Part shown: piece by piece, positions 1 through 8,944 of the stretch
Numbering within the stretch: the stretch's first letter is position 1
How the letters are laid out: every line of letters begins with the position of its first letter
Assembly: GCA_023417065.1 (NCBI GenBank)
Contig: JAEZGH010000095.1
Location: 1 to 64,000, forward strand
From: Bacteroidota bacterium
GTDB taxonomy: Bacteria; Bacteroidota; Bacteroidia; Cytophagales; Cyclobacteriaceae
Direction of reading: 5' to 3'
DNA length: 64,000 nt
Made by a program: the position numbers and the translations under genes
The notes under the pieces: model-generated
What the model saw: the letters and a program-made list of their open reading frames with translations, nothing else
The model's database searches: none
What the model was told of the DNA's origin: nothing

Positions 1-1
1 G

Positions 2-133
2 GTGCTTGACCTTCGAACGGCGCAGCAGAGCTTGCTGGAAGCCTATACGCGGTTGATCAACGCGCGTTATCTTGCCAAAGTAGCCGAAACCGAATTGCTC
101 CGTCTGAACGGGTCACTGCTCGGCGAAAAGTAG
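2..133 (+). CDS. C-terminal end of a TolC-family outer membrane efflux protein (cut by window start)
   Basis: Only the last 43 codons are present, in the frame that ends at TAG 131-133. The residues are an amphipathic helix of the kind that closes outer membrane efflux proteins: LDLRTAQQSLLEAYTRLI followed by NARY, then AETELLRLNG near the end. In the TolC/OEP family this matches the last periplasmic helix, where L..A...L..A..R.I.ARY..K.AE.ELLRL is common. The protein would sit as a trimer in the outer membrane and form the exit duct of a tripartite pump. The rest of the gene and any pump partners lie outside the window. The family call rests on this short stretch only. Confidence 0.6.
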   Translation: MLDLRTAQQSLLEAYTRLINARYLAKVAETELLRLNGSLLGEK

Positions 134-596
134 GGAGCACTGTCGCATTTTAAACCGGAGTAAGTGCTGCGCTTGAGGTGTTCACAGGCATGAACACGTC
201 CTGTGGGATCGCGAGCCCTATGTGACATTTTGTCTGTCCGCCATTCAGTTAACCAGGTCAGAAGACTAGAGCATATCCTCATGTTCCTCTAATCTTTGTC
301 CACTCTCTGTCCACTCTTTGTATTAGTTTTATTACTACGGCCTGCATGCGGTCCATCGTCTGGCTTAATGCTGCGGACCGGAAATATTGTCATAATTCTT
401 GAAGGATACGGCCGCTACGGTGATGCGTAATCCGTTCCCCGGATCGGGTTCCCGGCATCTGTCCGGCGAGGCGGGCTTCAGCGCCACATTGTTTCCATCA
501 CAAGGACAGGCCTTCAAAAGGAGGGTGAATGTTTCAGTTCCGGCCTTTATTTTTCTGGTGACCACACAAATTCAAAAACGGCATTATCTTGCCTGA
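134..596. other. 463 bp non-coding stretch between the TolC-like gene and punA
   Basis: No convincing gene is present. Two small structures are visible: an inverted repeat GTGTTC (178-183) / GAACAC (192-197) with an 8 nt loop, not followed by a T-run, and a tandem 11-mer TGTCCACTCTC / TGTCCACTCTT at 297-318. Short open frames here (65-71 codons) have no recognisable content, and the one at 399-596 ends right where punA begins. A TATCTTG motif at 585-591, close to a Bacteroidota -7 box, lies just before the punA start. The punA promoter is therefore probably in this stretch. Confidence 0.5.
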
Positions 597-1415
597 ATGA
601 TTTCGCAAATTTCCCAGGCTGCGGACTATATCCTGAAGGCTGGAGCAACGGCTCCGGAGATTGGGGTGATACTCGGGACCGGACTTGGAAACCGCTTCGT
701 CACCGAGTTGGAAAACAAGATTGTTATTCCCTACGACGACATTCCGCATTTTCCTACTGCCACGGTAGAGCACCATCATGGAAAGCTGATCTACGGTACG
801 ATTGGAGACAAACGCGTCCTGACGATGCAGGGTCGCTTCCATTACTATGAAGGCTATTCGATGCAGCAAATCACGTTACCCGTCCGGGTGATGAAGGCCC
901 TCGGTATACGGCAACTGCTGGTATCAAATGCAGCAGGTAATCTGCGACGCGAATGGAGCAAAGGCCAGCTGATGCTGATCGACGATCACATAAACCTGCT
1001 TCCCGACAATCCGCTTCGCGGGCCAAATCTGTTGGAACTGGGTCCACGGTTTCCCGATATGAGTGAACCGTATTCGCGCGATTTGAACAAGTTGCTGTTG
1101 ACCATTGCTGAAGAAGAAAAGATCACGCTGAACGTCGGTGTCTACGCGGCAGTAAGCGGCCCCAACCTGGAGACTCGCGCAGAATACCGATATCTTCAAC
1201 GCATCGGGGCCGACGCTGTGGGAATGAGCACGGTGCCTGAAGTGATCGCCGCGAACCATATGGGACTGTCGGTGTGTGCTGTTTCTGTTCTCACGGATGA
1301 CTGTAATCCGGAGGATCTCAAACCCGTAGAGCTTCCTGAAATAATTGCCGCAGCAGGGCGCGCTGAACCGATGCTGACGAAGTTGTTTACACGACTCATT
1401 CACGAACTGCCTTAA
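597..1415 (+). CDS. punA: Purine-nucleoside phosphorylase, type I (trimeric family)
   Basis: The product is 272 aa, normal for the low-molecular-mass PNP family, which splits purine (deoxy)nucleosides with phosphate to base and (deoxy)ribose-1-phosphate in the cytoplasm. Visible motifs are the phosphate loop GVILGTGLGNR (23-33), the histidine loop VEHHHGK (57-63), NAAG (111-114), SGPNLETRAEY (187-197) and GMSTVPEVIAA (209-219). In the base-recognition loop the residue that is Asn in human and classical bacterial PNPs appears as Asp (VLTDDC, 231-236), so base preference is uncertain. An aldo/keto reductase gene follows after 2 bp, so the two are probably cotranscribed. ATG 597 is the only start that keeps the normal N-terminus. 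Confidence 0.93.
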   Translation: MISQISQAADYILKAGATAPEIGVILGTGLGNRFVTELENKIVIPYDDIPHFPTATVEHHHGKLIYGTIGDKRVLTMQGRFHYYEGYSMQQITLPVRVMKALGIRQLLVSNAAGNLRREWSKGQLMLIDDHINLLPDNPLRGPNLLELGPRFPDMSEPYSRDLNKLLLTIAEEEKITLNVGVYAAVSGPNLETRAEYRYLQRIGADAVGMSTVPEVIAANHMGLSVCAVSVLTDDCNPEDLKPVELPEIIAAAGRAEPMLTKLFTRLIHELP

Positions 1416-1417
1416 CG

Positions 1418-2293
1418 ATGGAAAGAGCAAAAATACACCCCGAGGGGCCGACCTTCTCCCGTATCATTTCAGGAGCATGGCGCTGGAACACCGTTTCGCC
1501 TCAAACTGTTGAAACCCTGATAAAAACTTCGCTGGAAAAAGGCATCACGACATTTGACAATGCCGACATCTACGGCGATCACTGCAATGAAGAGCTCTTC
1601 GGAAACGTATTGAAGAAGGATGCTTCGCTACGGAAGCAGATGGAGATCGTAACGAAATGCGGTATTAAGTTTCCTTCGGCACACCGCCCGCTGAGTCGTG
1701 TCAAGCATTATGACACATCCCGGGAACACATCCTGTGGTCGGTTGAAAATTCACTGCGGTTACACGGTACTGACTATATCGACCTGCTTCTGATTCACCG
1801 ACCTGATCCGTTGCTGAATCCCGAAGAAGTTGCACGCGCTTTTGAAGAGCTGAAGTCAGCCGGAAAGGTTTTACATTTCGGTGTCTCCAACTTCACCCCG
1901 TTTCAGTTTGAAATGCTCCAGAGTTATCTTTCGATGCCTCTGGTCACCAATCAGGTGGAGATTTCGGTGACCTGTACGCATACGTTGTTTGACGGCACGT
2001 TGGATGTTTTGATGAAGCACCGTACCCGTCCTATGGCGTGGTCGCCGCTTGGTGGTGGGAACCTGCTGGATCCAACGTTCAAAAGCATCTTTCAGAAAGC
2101 ATCCGAATATGGAGCAACCGAAAGTCAGCTTGCGCTGGCCTGGCTTCTCAAGCATCCGGCAAAGATCTTTCCCGTCATAGGTACAACAAAACCGGAGCGT
2201 ATCGCCGAAAGCGTCGCTTCAACAGGAATTGAACTGGATCTGCAAGACTGGTTTGAAATGCTCAAAATTGCCATGGGCAAAGAAATGCCGTAA
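1418..2293 (+). CDS. Aldo/keto reductase (YdhF-like)
   Basis: The 291 aa product is a cytoplasmic NAD(P)H-dependent oxidoreductase with a TIM-barrel fold. The AKR catalytic set is visible: Asp47 and Tyr52 in TFDNADIYG, Lys80 in IVTKCG, and His127 in LLLIHRPDP. The barrel continues with KVLHFGVSNFTPFQ and NQVEIS, and a C-terminal VIGTTKPERI binds the cofactor phosphate in the family. The overall pattern is closest to E. coli YdhF. The physiological substrate cannot be read from the sequence. It starts 2 bp after punA and is probably in the same transcript, although no functional link to nucleoside metabolism is evident. Confidence 0.9.
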   Translation: MERAKIHPEGPTFSRIISGAWRWNTVSPQTVETLIKTSLEKGITTFDNADIYGDHCNEELFGNVLKKDASLRKQMEIVTKCGIKFPSAHRPLSRVKHYDTSREHILWSVENSLRLHGTDYIDLLLIHRPDPLLNPEEVARAFEELKSAGKVLHFGVSNFTPFQFEMLQSYLSMPLVTNQVEISVTCTHTLFDGTLDVLMKHRTRPMAWSPLGGGNLLDPTFKSIFQKASEYGATESQLALAWLLKHPAKIFPVIGTTKPERIAESVASTGIELDLQDWFEMLKIAMGKEMP

Positions 2294-2366
2294 CCATTCC
2301 GGGTTTTTTTGAAGTCAAGAAACATTCAGGAGAGAATTTTTGTATTATAGTATTCAGCAAACATCA

Positions 2367-5216
2367 ATGACAAAACGCCATTCTGAATCTCCTGTATTTG
2401 ACAGCACAGGGTTCGAATCGATAGAAGTAATCGGAGCCCGCGAACATAATCTCAAGAATATTTCACTTTCCTTTCCGCGGAACAAGCTGGTGGTCATCAC
2501 CGGAATCAGTGGTAGCGGGAAGTCGTCGCTTGCCTTTGACACGATATACGCCGAAGGCCAGCGCCGGTACATGGAGAGCTTCTCCGCCTATGCGCGAAGT
2601 TTTATCGGCAATCTTGAACGACCGGATGTCGACAAGATCAACGGATTAAGTCCGGTGATATCTATCGAGCAGAAAACCACTTCACGCAACCCCCGGTCTA
2701 CTGTCGGAACAGTAACTGAAATTTACGACTTCATGCGCCTCCTGTACGCACGTGCAGGCGAAGCCTTTTCATACCTGTCAGGCGAACGAATGGTTCGGCA
2801 GTCGGAAGATCAGATACTCGATGCGTTGCTGAACAACTTCAAAGGCCGGAAGCTCATTCTGCTGGCACCGATCATCAAAGGTCGGAAAGGCCACTATCGT
2901 GAACTCTTCCAGCAAATCCGAAAGTCCGGCTATACCAAGGTCAGGGTCGATGGCGAAGTGCAGGAAATCACTGCAAAGATGCAAGTCGACCGATATAAGA
3001 TCCACGACATCGAAGTTGTCGTTGACCGCATCGTGGCTGATGCCAAAGACCGGTTCCGCATCTCTCAATCCATCAACAAGTCGCTGAAGGAAGGTAAGGG
3101 CGTTATGATGGTGATGGAGGAAAACGGCAAAGTTCATCATTTCTCGAAATTTCTCATGGACCCGACAACCGGGTTGTCTTATGATGAACCGGCGCCGAAT
3201 AACTTCTCGTTCAACTCTCCTTATGGCGCATGCCCTACGTGCAATGGACTTGGAGTTATCGAAGAAATCACAGAAGAGTCTGTCATTCCCGACAAAAAAC
3301 TCAGCATCAGCAGAGGAGGAATTCTCCCATTAGGTGAGTATCGCGACATCTGGATATTCAAGAAAATTGAAGCCCTCCTGAAGAAGCGGAAGATCACGCT
3401 GTCGACACCCATCAAGGATATTCCTAAAGATGTAATGAAGATCCTCCTCTACGGAGATGATGAAACGGTAGCGGTGGCGTCGGTTAAGTACCCGGGCACA
3501 GAATGGAACACGAGGTTTGAAGGGATAATCAACTTCCTTCAAAAACAAAAAGAAGAAGGTTCAGAAGCCATTAAAAAGTGGGTGGAAGATTTTACCGTGT
3601 CAAGGGTATGTCCCGAATGCCAGGGCCAGCGTCTGAAAAGGGAATCACTTAACTTTCTTATTGACGGCAAGAACATCGCGGAGCTTGCTATGCTGGACAT
3701 AGTTTCGCTTCAAAAGTGGTTTGACGGCCTTGAAAAACGAATCAGCGAAAAGCAGCGGATCATCGCTGCCGAAGTGTTGAAGGAAATCCGGAAGCGGATA
3801 GGATTCCTGCTCGACGTAGGGTTGGAATACCTGAATTTGAACCGGCCCATCCGCACGCTAAGTGGTGGTGAGTCGCAACGTATCAGGCTTGCCACGCAGA
3901 TCGGTACCCAGCTTGTGGGCGTGCTGTACATTCTTGACGAACCCAGCATTGGGCTGCATGCGCGTGACAATGTCAAACTCATCAAGGCGCTGAAGGACCT
4001 CCGCGACATCGGCAACTCTGTTGTTGTGGTTGAGCACGACAAGGACATGATGCTCGAGTCGGATTACATTCTTGACATAGGGCCCGGGGCCGGACGACAT
4101 GGCGGTAACGTTGTCGCGCAGGGAGATCCAAAAACGTTCCTTGCAAACAAAAGTACCACCGCGAAGTTTCTTAGCGGCGAAATCAGCATTCCCTTCCGGA
4201 AAGAGCGGCGCAAAGGATCGGGTGAGAAAATTGTGTTGAGTGGAGCGAAAGGGAACAATCTGAAGAACGTCACGCTGGAAATACCACTGGGTACGCTAAC
4301 CTGCATTACCGGTGTGTCGGGAAGCGGAAAATCAACGCTGATTCACGAGACGCTGTTTCCTATTCTCAACCGCCATTTCTATAATTCGCGGACCGAACCT
4401 CTGGCTTTCGACAAAGTATCAGGTCTCGAACACATCGACAAAGTAATTGAAGTGGATCAGTCGCCGATCGGAAGAACTCCACGTTCGAACCCTGCAACAT
4501 ATACTGGCGTGTTTACAGACATCAGGGATTTGTTTTCGCAGCTTCCTGAAGCAAAAATACGCGGCTACAAAACAGGACGTTTCTCCTTTAACGTGAAGGG
4601 TGGGCGTTGTGAAACATGTGAAGGCGCAGGGTTACGTCTTATTGAGATGGAGTTCCTGCCCGATGTTCACGTGCCCTGCGAAACATGTAAGGGCAAGCGC
4701 TACAACAGAGAAACGCTTGAGGTAAGGTTCAAAGGAAAATCGATAAGCGATGTACTGGATATGACGGTTGAGGAGGCCGTTCCATTCTTTGAAAACCAAC
4801 CCAAAATTCTTCGTAAGATTCAAACGCTGTTAGATGTAGGGTTGGGTTACATATCCCTAGGCCAGCACGCTACGACGCTTTCAGGTGGCGAAGCCCAGCG
4901 CGTAAAACTCGCTACCGAGTTATCGAAGCGCGATACGGGCCGTACCTTTTACATCCTCGATGAACCAACCACAGGGTTACACTTCCAGGACATCGCGCAT
5001 TTGCTCGATGTGCTTCAGAAACTCGTGGACAAGGGCAACACGGTGCTTGTTATTGAGCACAACCTCGATGTGATCAAATGCGCCGATTACATTGTCGACT
5101 TGGGACCTGAAGGAGGTGCAAAGGGTGGGATGATCATAGCCTCGGGAACGCCGGAACAGGTGTGCCGGAGTGCTAAAAGCTATACGGGAAAGTTTCTTAA
5201 GGCTGAGCTGAATTAA
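2367..5216 (+). CDS. uvrA: Excinuclease ABC subunit A
   Basis: UvrA is the DNA-damage-sensing ATPase of nucleotide excision repair; it loads UvrB, and UvrC (encoded at 16.7 kb) makes the incisions. Both ABC modules are complete. The first has GISGSGKSS near residues 46-54, LSGGESQRIRLA and ILDEPSIGLHARD. The second has GVSGSGKST, LSGGEAQRVKLA and ILDEPTTGLHFQD. Zinc-binding cysteine pairs are seen at CPTCNGLG with CPECQGQRL, and at CETCEGAG with CETCKGKRYN. From ATG 2367 the product is 949 aa, the usual size. An in-frame TTG at 2340, nine codons earlier, follows an AGGAGAG stretch at 2328-2334 and could be the true start. Confidence 0.97.
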   Translation: MTKRHSESPVFDSTGFESIEVIGAREHNLKNISLSFPRNKLVVITGISGSGKSSLAFDTIYAEGQRRYMESFSAYARSFIGNLERPDVDKINGLSPVISIEQKTTSRNPRSTVGTVTEIYDFMRLLYARAGEAFSYLSGERMVRQSEDQILDALLNNFKGRKLILLAPIIKGRKGHYRELFQQIRKSGYTKVRVDGEVQEITAKMQVDRYKIHDIEVVVDRIVADAKDRFRISQSINKSLKEGKGVMMVMEENGKVHHFSKFLMDPTTGLSYDEPAPNNFSFNSPYGACPTCNGLGVIEEITEESVIPDKKLSISRGGILPLGEYRDIWIFKKIEALLKKRKITLSTPIKDIPKDVMKILLYGDDETVAVASVKYPGTEWNTRFEGIINFLQKQKEEGSEAIKKWVEDFTVSRVCPECQGQRLKRESLNFLIDGKNIAELAMLDIVSLQKWFDGLEKRISEKQRIIAAEVLKEIRKRIGFLLDVGLEYLNLNRPIRTLSGGESQRIRLATQIGTQLVGVLYILDEPSIGLHARDNVKLIKALKDLRDIGNSVVVVEHDKDMMLESDYILDIGPGAGRHGGNVVAQGDPKTFLANKSTTAKFLSGEISIPFRKERRKGSGEKIVLSGAKGNNLKNVTLEIPLGTLTCITGVSGSGKSTLIHETLFPILNRHFYNSRTEPLAFDKVSGLEHIDKVIEVDQSPIGRTPRSNPATYTGVFTDIRDLFSQLPEAKIRGYKTGRFSFNVKGGRCETCEGAGLRLIEMEFLPDVHVPCETCKGKRYNRETLEVRFKGKSISDVLDMTVEEAVPFFENQPKILRKIQTLLDVGLGYISLGQHATTLSGGEAQRVKLATELSKRDTGRTFYILDEPTTGLHFQDIAHLLDVLQKLVDKGNTVLVIEHNLDVIKCADYIVDLGPEGGAKGGMIIASGTPEQVCRSAKSYTGKFLKAELN

Positions 5217-5231
5217 CAACGGCAAAAGCGA

Positions 5232-5239
5232 TACCTTTG
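5232..5239 (+). promoter_or_regulatory. Bacteroidota -7 box TACCTTTG
   Basis: Exact match to TAnnTTTG. Its last G is 5 nt before ATG 5245, so a start point about 7 nt downstream of the box would fall at the start codon and give a leaderless message. I see no -33 TTTG at the expected distance. Confidence 0.55.
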
Positions 5240-5244
5240 CGCCT

Positions 5245-5493
5245 ATGAGTTCACTTACAAGACAATATTTGTTTGGCACAATCTTCTTTGCCGTTGGAAT
5301 TTATCACCTTTGGATAAAGGAGTATCTCGAGGCTTCGCTGTATTGTATTGCCGGGCTTGCATTTGTTGTCAATACACTCACTTCAGAACCAAAGTTGTAT
5401 GAGTACAAGAAAATTCTGGTCATTGTGTCGTGGGTACTGATTATTTCCACGTGTATCCTGTTTCTGTACTTACTGCAATCCCGCTTTTTTTGA
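5245..5493 (+). CDS. Small three-helix membrane protein, unknown function
   Basis: This 82 aa protein has three predicted transmembrane segments: about residues 7-22 (LFGTIFFAVGIYHLW), 28-47 and 57-77 (ILVIVSWVLIISTCILFLYL). I recognise no family. The reading frame is supported by a -7 box directly upstream, by the hydrophobic pattern and by the tight fit between uvrA (28 bp upstream) and the histidine kinase (32 bp downstream). A plausible role is as an accessory membrane protein, but nothing in the sequence defines one. Confidence 0.7.
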   Translation: MSSLTRQYLFGTIFFAVGIYHLWIKEYLEASLYCIAGLAFVVNTLTSEPKLYEYKKILVIVSWVLIISTCILFLYLLQSRFF

Positions 5494-5525
5494 TAGTGCT
5501 CACCCGATAACCATAAGCGCAGGAT

Positions 5526-6590
5526 ATGGTCAATAAGCATCGGCTTTACTGGATGATGCAAATCAGCGGATGGATGTTTTACGCAGGCATCCAGATCGTA
5601 TCGAGTTTCCTGGCATCGGATATTCTAACCGTTAAGAGAGCAGTGTTCCTGCTGACGGAAGCGTTGCTGTGTTTGCTGGTAACACATTTGTTTCGCACGT
5701 TTCTTAACCGGTATAAGTGGCTGGACTTTCCGGTCCCCAAGCTGCTTCCATTGGTTCTTGTTGCCATCTTTCTGATGAGCATTGTTCTGTACTTTGTTCG
5801 CATCCCCGTCAATCTGATGCTGGGAAGATTGTTCGATCCGCTGGCCGCACTGGATCCAGCCACGATACTGGGACAATCTTCGTTTTATATGATCCTCTTC
5901 TTCTTCTGGACCGTCTTCTATTTCACCTATCATTATATCGAGCGATACAACAAATCGTTGAAGTACGAGGCCACCATGATTGAAATCGAACTGAATAATC
6001 TCAAGTCGCAGCTGAACCCGCACTTCATATTCAATGCGTTGAACAGTATCCGGGCATTGGTAGATGAAAATCCGATAAAGTCAAAACAGGCGATCAATCA
6101 ATTGTCTAATATTCTCCGGAATTCGCTGGCTACGGACAAGAAGGGGCTCACAAGTTTTGACTCGGAGTTGAAGATCGTGCGCGACTACCTGGGTTTGGAA
6201 ACGATTCGATTCGAAGAACGATTGAAAACGGAGTTTGATATCGACCCGAGGTCGTCGCAGTTTCTTGTGCCGCCCCTGATGATACAGACCCTTGTGGAGA
6301 ACGGGATCAAGCACGGTATTTCGAAGCTGACCCGCGGGGGAACAGTTCAGGTGAAGACTTTTGTTGACAAAGAAAGGCTTTATATTCAGATCCGGAATAG
6401 CGGACAGTTAACACAGCCACAGAAACGGGGGAAGTCAGGCGGGTTGGGAATCAAAAACACCATTCAACGGCTGAAACTTATCTATGGGGATCACGCGTCC
6501 TTCCGTATTGTGAACGAAAAAGATAACTTTGTGTTAACTGAATTAGCAATTCCTCAAAACAAGAACAATGAGAGCATTAATCGTGGATGA
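5526..6590 (+). CDS. LytS/YehU-type sensor histidine kinase
   Basis: The 354 aa protein has four N-terminal transmembrane helices (about 12-30, 38-58, 73-93, 118-136) and no large extracellular domain. The cytoplasmic His_kinase domain (PF06580 type) follows, with phospho-acceptor His166 in SQLNPHFIFNALNSIR. The ATP-binding region has the N-box PPLMIQTLVENGIKHG and the glycine motif GGLGIKNTIQRL. The gene overlaps the LytTR regulator downstream by 23 nt, so translation is coupled and the two form a cognate pair. The signal is unknown; in this family the membrane part itself senses it. Confidence 0.92.
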   Translation: MVNKHRLYWMMQISGWMFYAGIQIVSSFLASDILTVKRAVFLLTEALLCLLVTHLFRTFLNRYKWLDFPVPKLLPLVLVAIFLMSIVLYFVRIPVNLMLGRLFDPLAALDPATILGQSSFYMILFFFWTVFYFTYHYIERYNKSLKYEATMIEIELNNLKSQLNPHFIFNALNSIRALVDENPIKSKQAINQLSNILRNSLATDKKGLTSFDSELKIVRDYLGLETIRFEERLKTEFDIDPRSSQFLVPPLMIQTLVENGIKHGISKLTRGGTVQVKTFVDKERLYIQIRNSGQLTQPQKRGKSGGLGIKNTIQRLKLIYGDHASFRIVNEKDNFVLTELAIPQNKNNESINRG

Positions 6591-7290
6591 TGAGCGCCTG
6601 GCGCGCAAAGAACTAATCAAATTGCTGGAGGACCACCCAATGATCGAGGTCGTGGGTGAGGCAATGAACGCCGACGAGGCTATCCAGATGATCAACGACC
6701 TGAATCCTGATCTGCTATTTCTGGATATCCAGATGCCCGGAAAGACAGGGTTTCAACTTCTTGAGGAACTTGATTCAGTGCCCCTGGTAGTCTTTACCAC
6801 CGCGTACGATGAATTTGCATTGAAGGCGTTTGAGGTCAACGCCCTTGACTACCTGCTCAAGCCAATTCAGCCGGAACGCCTGGTGGAAACCATCAGTAAG
6901 CTCTCGGAAAAAGAACGGGCAAAAACGGCTGCGATTCGCGGGCCTGAAAAGAAACTTGGCCTTAACGATCAGGTCTTTGTTAAAGACGGCGACCGATGTT
7001 GGTTTGTGAGCCTTTCGAATGTGCGCCTTTTTGAGTCTGACGGGAATTACATCAAGGTGTATTTTGATAATAACCGGCCAATGATTCACAAGTCTCTCAA
7101 TGCTTTGGATGAGAAACTCGATGAGCGGGCGTTCTTCCGTGCGAGCCGTAAGCACATTGTAAACCTTAGCTGGGTAGAGGGCATCGAACCGTGGTTTAAC
7201 GGAGGGCTTATGGTGAGGCTGAAGGGTGGCGACAAGGTTGAGGTAAGCCGTAGACAGGCCGCGAAGTTCAAGGATATGATGAGCCTGTAA
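6568..7290 (+). CDS. LytTR-family response regulator
   Basis: The 240 aa protein has an N-terminal receiver with the acidic pair DD at 7-8, phospho-acceptor Asp53 in LLFLDIQMPG, and Lys98 in YLLKPI. A C-terminal LytTR DNA-binding domain (about 135-238) contains ESDGNYIKVYF and FRASRKHIVNLSWV, both characteristic of AlgR/AgrA/LytR regulators. Its start lies inside the last 23 nt of the kinase gene, marking a cognate two-component system. LytTR regulators usually bind paired direct repeats upstream of a few targets; no target is identifiable here. It converges on the gene at 7314-7682 with only 23 bp between and no clear terminator. Confidence 0.93.
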   Translation: MRALIVDDERLARKELIKLLEDHPMIEVVGEAMNADEAIQMINDLNPDLLFLDIQMPGKTGFQLLEELDSVPLVVFTTAYDEFALKAFEVNALDYLLKPIQPERLVETISKLSEKERAKTAAIRGPEKKLGLNDQVFVKDGDRCWFVSLSNVRLFESDGNYIKVYFDNNRPMIHKSLNALDEKLDERAFFRASRKHIVNLSWVEGIEPWFNGGLMVRLKGGDKVEVSRRQAAKFKDMMSL

Positions 7291-7313
7291 GGCGCGCTCC
7301 AACCGTTTACAGA

Positions 7314-7682
7314 CTATTTCAGGACCAGATTTATCAACTCCTGCTGGACATTCCAGTCCTTTGCAAGCTTTAGCATCGCCGTAGCTTCCATTTCGGTGAC
7401 ATAACCTTTGAGGTTATTGGATTGCCATACCATGTTGATCAACTCGATCCGTTTTTCTTTAGGGTAATCGCCAATGATTTCATTCAGGTAGACGCGCGCG
7501 CGATCAAATGCGGTGATATAGTCCGACGAGATGAAGTCCAGCGCCCACTGGTATTCTTCTTCCGCCTGAAGGTCTCTGGCGGTGTTATCGAGGTCTTGTT
7601 TCTCGTCGTCATCAAGCCCGTGATAGTGATAGATCACGGCCTTTAGAAGCATGTATACGCGTTTCTCTTCTTCTGATTTCAC
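7314..7682 (-). CDS. Small acidic helical protein with a TerB-like C-terminal half
   Basis: The 122 aa product is soluble, acidic and largely helical, without signal peptide or membrane segment. The C-terminal half (KRIELINMVWQSNNLKGYV, then TEMEATAMLKLAKDWNV) follows the TerB/DjlA-type pattern: a helix ending in Asp/Asn, a Gly turn, a Glu and a second helix. That likeness is weak and is an inference. It lies 65 bp downstream of hemW on the same strand and may be cotranscribed. No function can be assigned. Confidence 0.65.
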   Translation of the reverse strand: MKSEEEKRVYMLLKAVIYHYHGLDDDEKQDLDNTARDLQAEEEYQWALDFISSDYITAFDRARVYLNEIIGDYPKEKRIELINMVWQSNNLKGYVTEMEATAMLKLAKDWNVQQELINLVLK

Positions 7683-7747
7683 AGCAAGGGTATAATAGTA
7701 TCGTTGACAGCCTGGTACGGTATGGCGCCTAAATTACAAAACTTCAC

Positions 7748-8881
7748 TCAGTTGTGAGCGGTGACAAACAGGTCTGAAGAAATTTTGTCTGCCACCATCA
7801 TGCCTTTTCGCGTAAGCGTCAGATGACCATCAGAGATTTCTGCCAATTGTTCATCCACCAGTTGGCGTAGGTAAAGTCCATGAAATGCTTCAAGGTCAAA
7901 TCCAAAATCATTCCTGAGCTTTGTCAGGCTCGTTCCCCAGCATGTACGCAGCGTTGTCAGCAGGTAGTCGTTGATTTTGTCGGTCTCCGACAGTACCTCT
8001 ACCGTTGCGGGCACTCTGTCCACCGCGAGCTCTTTAAGGTAGATGGCGTTGTTACTGATATTAGCCTGACGTGAATTCAAATTGTACGAATGTGCCCCCG
8101 GCCCGATTCCCAGGTAAGGTATTCCCCGCCAGTAAGAGCTGTTGTGTTTCGAGTAGAAGCCAGGCTTCGCGAAGTTTGATACTTCGTATCGTTCGTAGCC
8201 GTCGGACTCAAGCGCGTCGATCAGTTGTGTCAGATGCTGTGCTGCGTAGTCATCCGGAGTCGGAACGATTTTTCCACGCGTGGCCCACTTGCCGAAGACG
8301 GTCTTCTCTTCGATCGTCAGCGAGTAAGCCGAGATATGTTCAGGCTGAAGCCCAAGGGCTGTGCGGATATCGCTGGCAAGTATCAGGTCGGTTTGCCCGG
8401 GGATTGCATAAATCAAGTCAAGACTTACATTGTCGAATCCGGCGTTTCGGGCGTCGGGGATGCATCCCAACGCAGCTTCCCGGTCGTGCGCGCGGTTCAG
8501 GAACCGGAGTATTGTGTCGTCGAAAGACTGGATTCCGATGCTGAGCCGGTTAATTCCTGTTGACCGAAGGTCGAGCAGCTTTTGCGGCGATAAGTCGTCA
8601 GGATTGGCTTCGAGGGTCACTTCGGCATCTGGTCGAACCGTAAAGAGAGCGCTAACTGTTGCGAGTAGTCCCGCGATCTCATCAGGCAATAACAGCGAAG
8701 GGGTGCCTCCGCCAAAGTAGATGGTATCGATAGGCTCATCGACGTAGCCGGCCCGAAGCTCAAGCTCCTTGTTCAGCGCGTCGACCATCTCCTTCCGGTA
8801 AGTCAGGTTGGTGGAAAAGTGGAAATCGCAATAGTGACACGCCTGCTTACAGAAAGGTATGTGAAAATAAATTCCAGCCAT
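7748..8881 (-). CDS. hemW: HemW, radical SAM haem chaperone (formerly coproporphyrinogen III oxidase-like)
   Basis: The 377 aa protein carries the radical SAM cluster motif C11xxxC15xxC18 in IPFCKQACHYCDF near its N-terminus, GGGTPSLL for SAM binding, and a C-terminal HemN_C-like part. This short form starting right at the cluster motif is HemW, which binds haem and inserts it into respiratory proteins; true HemN has a longer N-terminus. The open frame extends 68 codons further upstream to 9085, but a perfect -7 box (8890-8897) lies 8 nt before ATG 8881 and the extension has no family content, so 8881 is the start. It diverges from the DUF4271-hemD pair, linking haem-related genes. Confidence 0.93.
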   Translation of the reverse strand: MAGIYFHIPFCKQACHYCDFHFSTNLTYRKEMVDALNKELELRAGYVDEPIDTIYFGGGTPSLLLPDEIAGLLATVSALFTVRPDAEVTLEANPDDLSPQKLLDLRSTGINRLSIGIQSFDDTILRFLNRAHDREAALGCIPDARNAGFDNVSLDLIYAIPGQTDLILASDIRTALGLQPEHISAYSLTIEEKTVFGKWATRGKIVPTPDDYAAQHLTQLIDALESDGYERYEVSNFAKPGFYSKHNSSYWRGIPYLGIGPGAHSYNLNSRQANISNNAIYLKELAVDRVPATVEVLSETDKINDYLLTTLRTCWGTSLTKLRNDFGFDLEAFHGLYLRQLVDEQLAEISDGHLTLTRKGMMVADKISSDLFVTAHN

Positions 8882-8889
8882 TTGGGGAA

Positions 8890-8897
8890 CAAACTTA
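8890..8897 (-). promoter_or_regulatory. -7 box TAAGTTTG of hemW
   Basis: Exact TAnnTTTG on the - strand. Its last base (8890) is 8 nt before the hemW ATG at 8881, which implies a leader of about 2 nt. It supports the short HemW start. Confidence 0.6.
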
Positions 8898-8927
8898 CAG
8901 TATTTCGGATATACGGCCAGATTCTGA

Positions 8928-8935
8928 TATTTTTG
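8928..8935 (+). promoter_or_regulatory. -7 box TATTTTTG of the DUF4271-hemD pair
   Basis: Exact TAnnTTTG on the + strand in the 63 bp gap between hemW and the DUF4271 gene. Its last base is 9 nt before ATG 8945, so the predicted leader is about 3 nt. With the hemW box it forms a compact divergent promoter pair. Confidence 0.6.
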
Positions 8936-8944
8936 CCGTTCCTT

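Noticed and set aside
399..596. 65-codon + strand frame before punA
   Set aside because: It has no known motif and lies in the likely punA promoter region.
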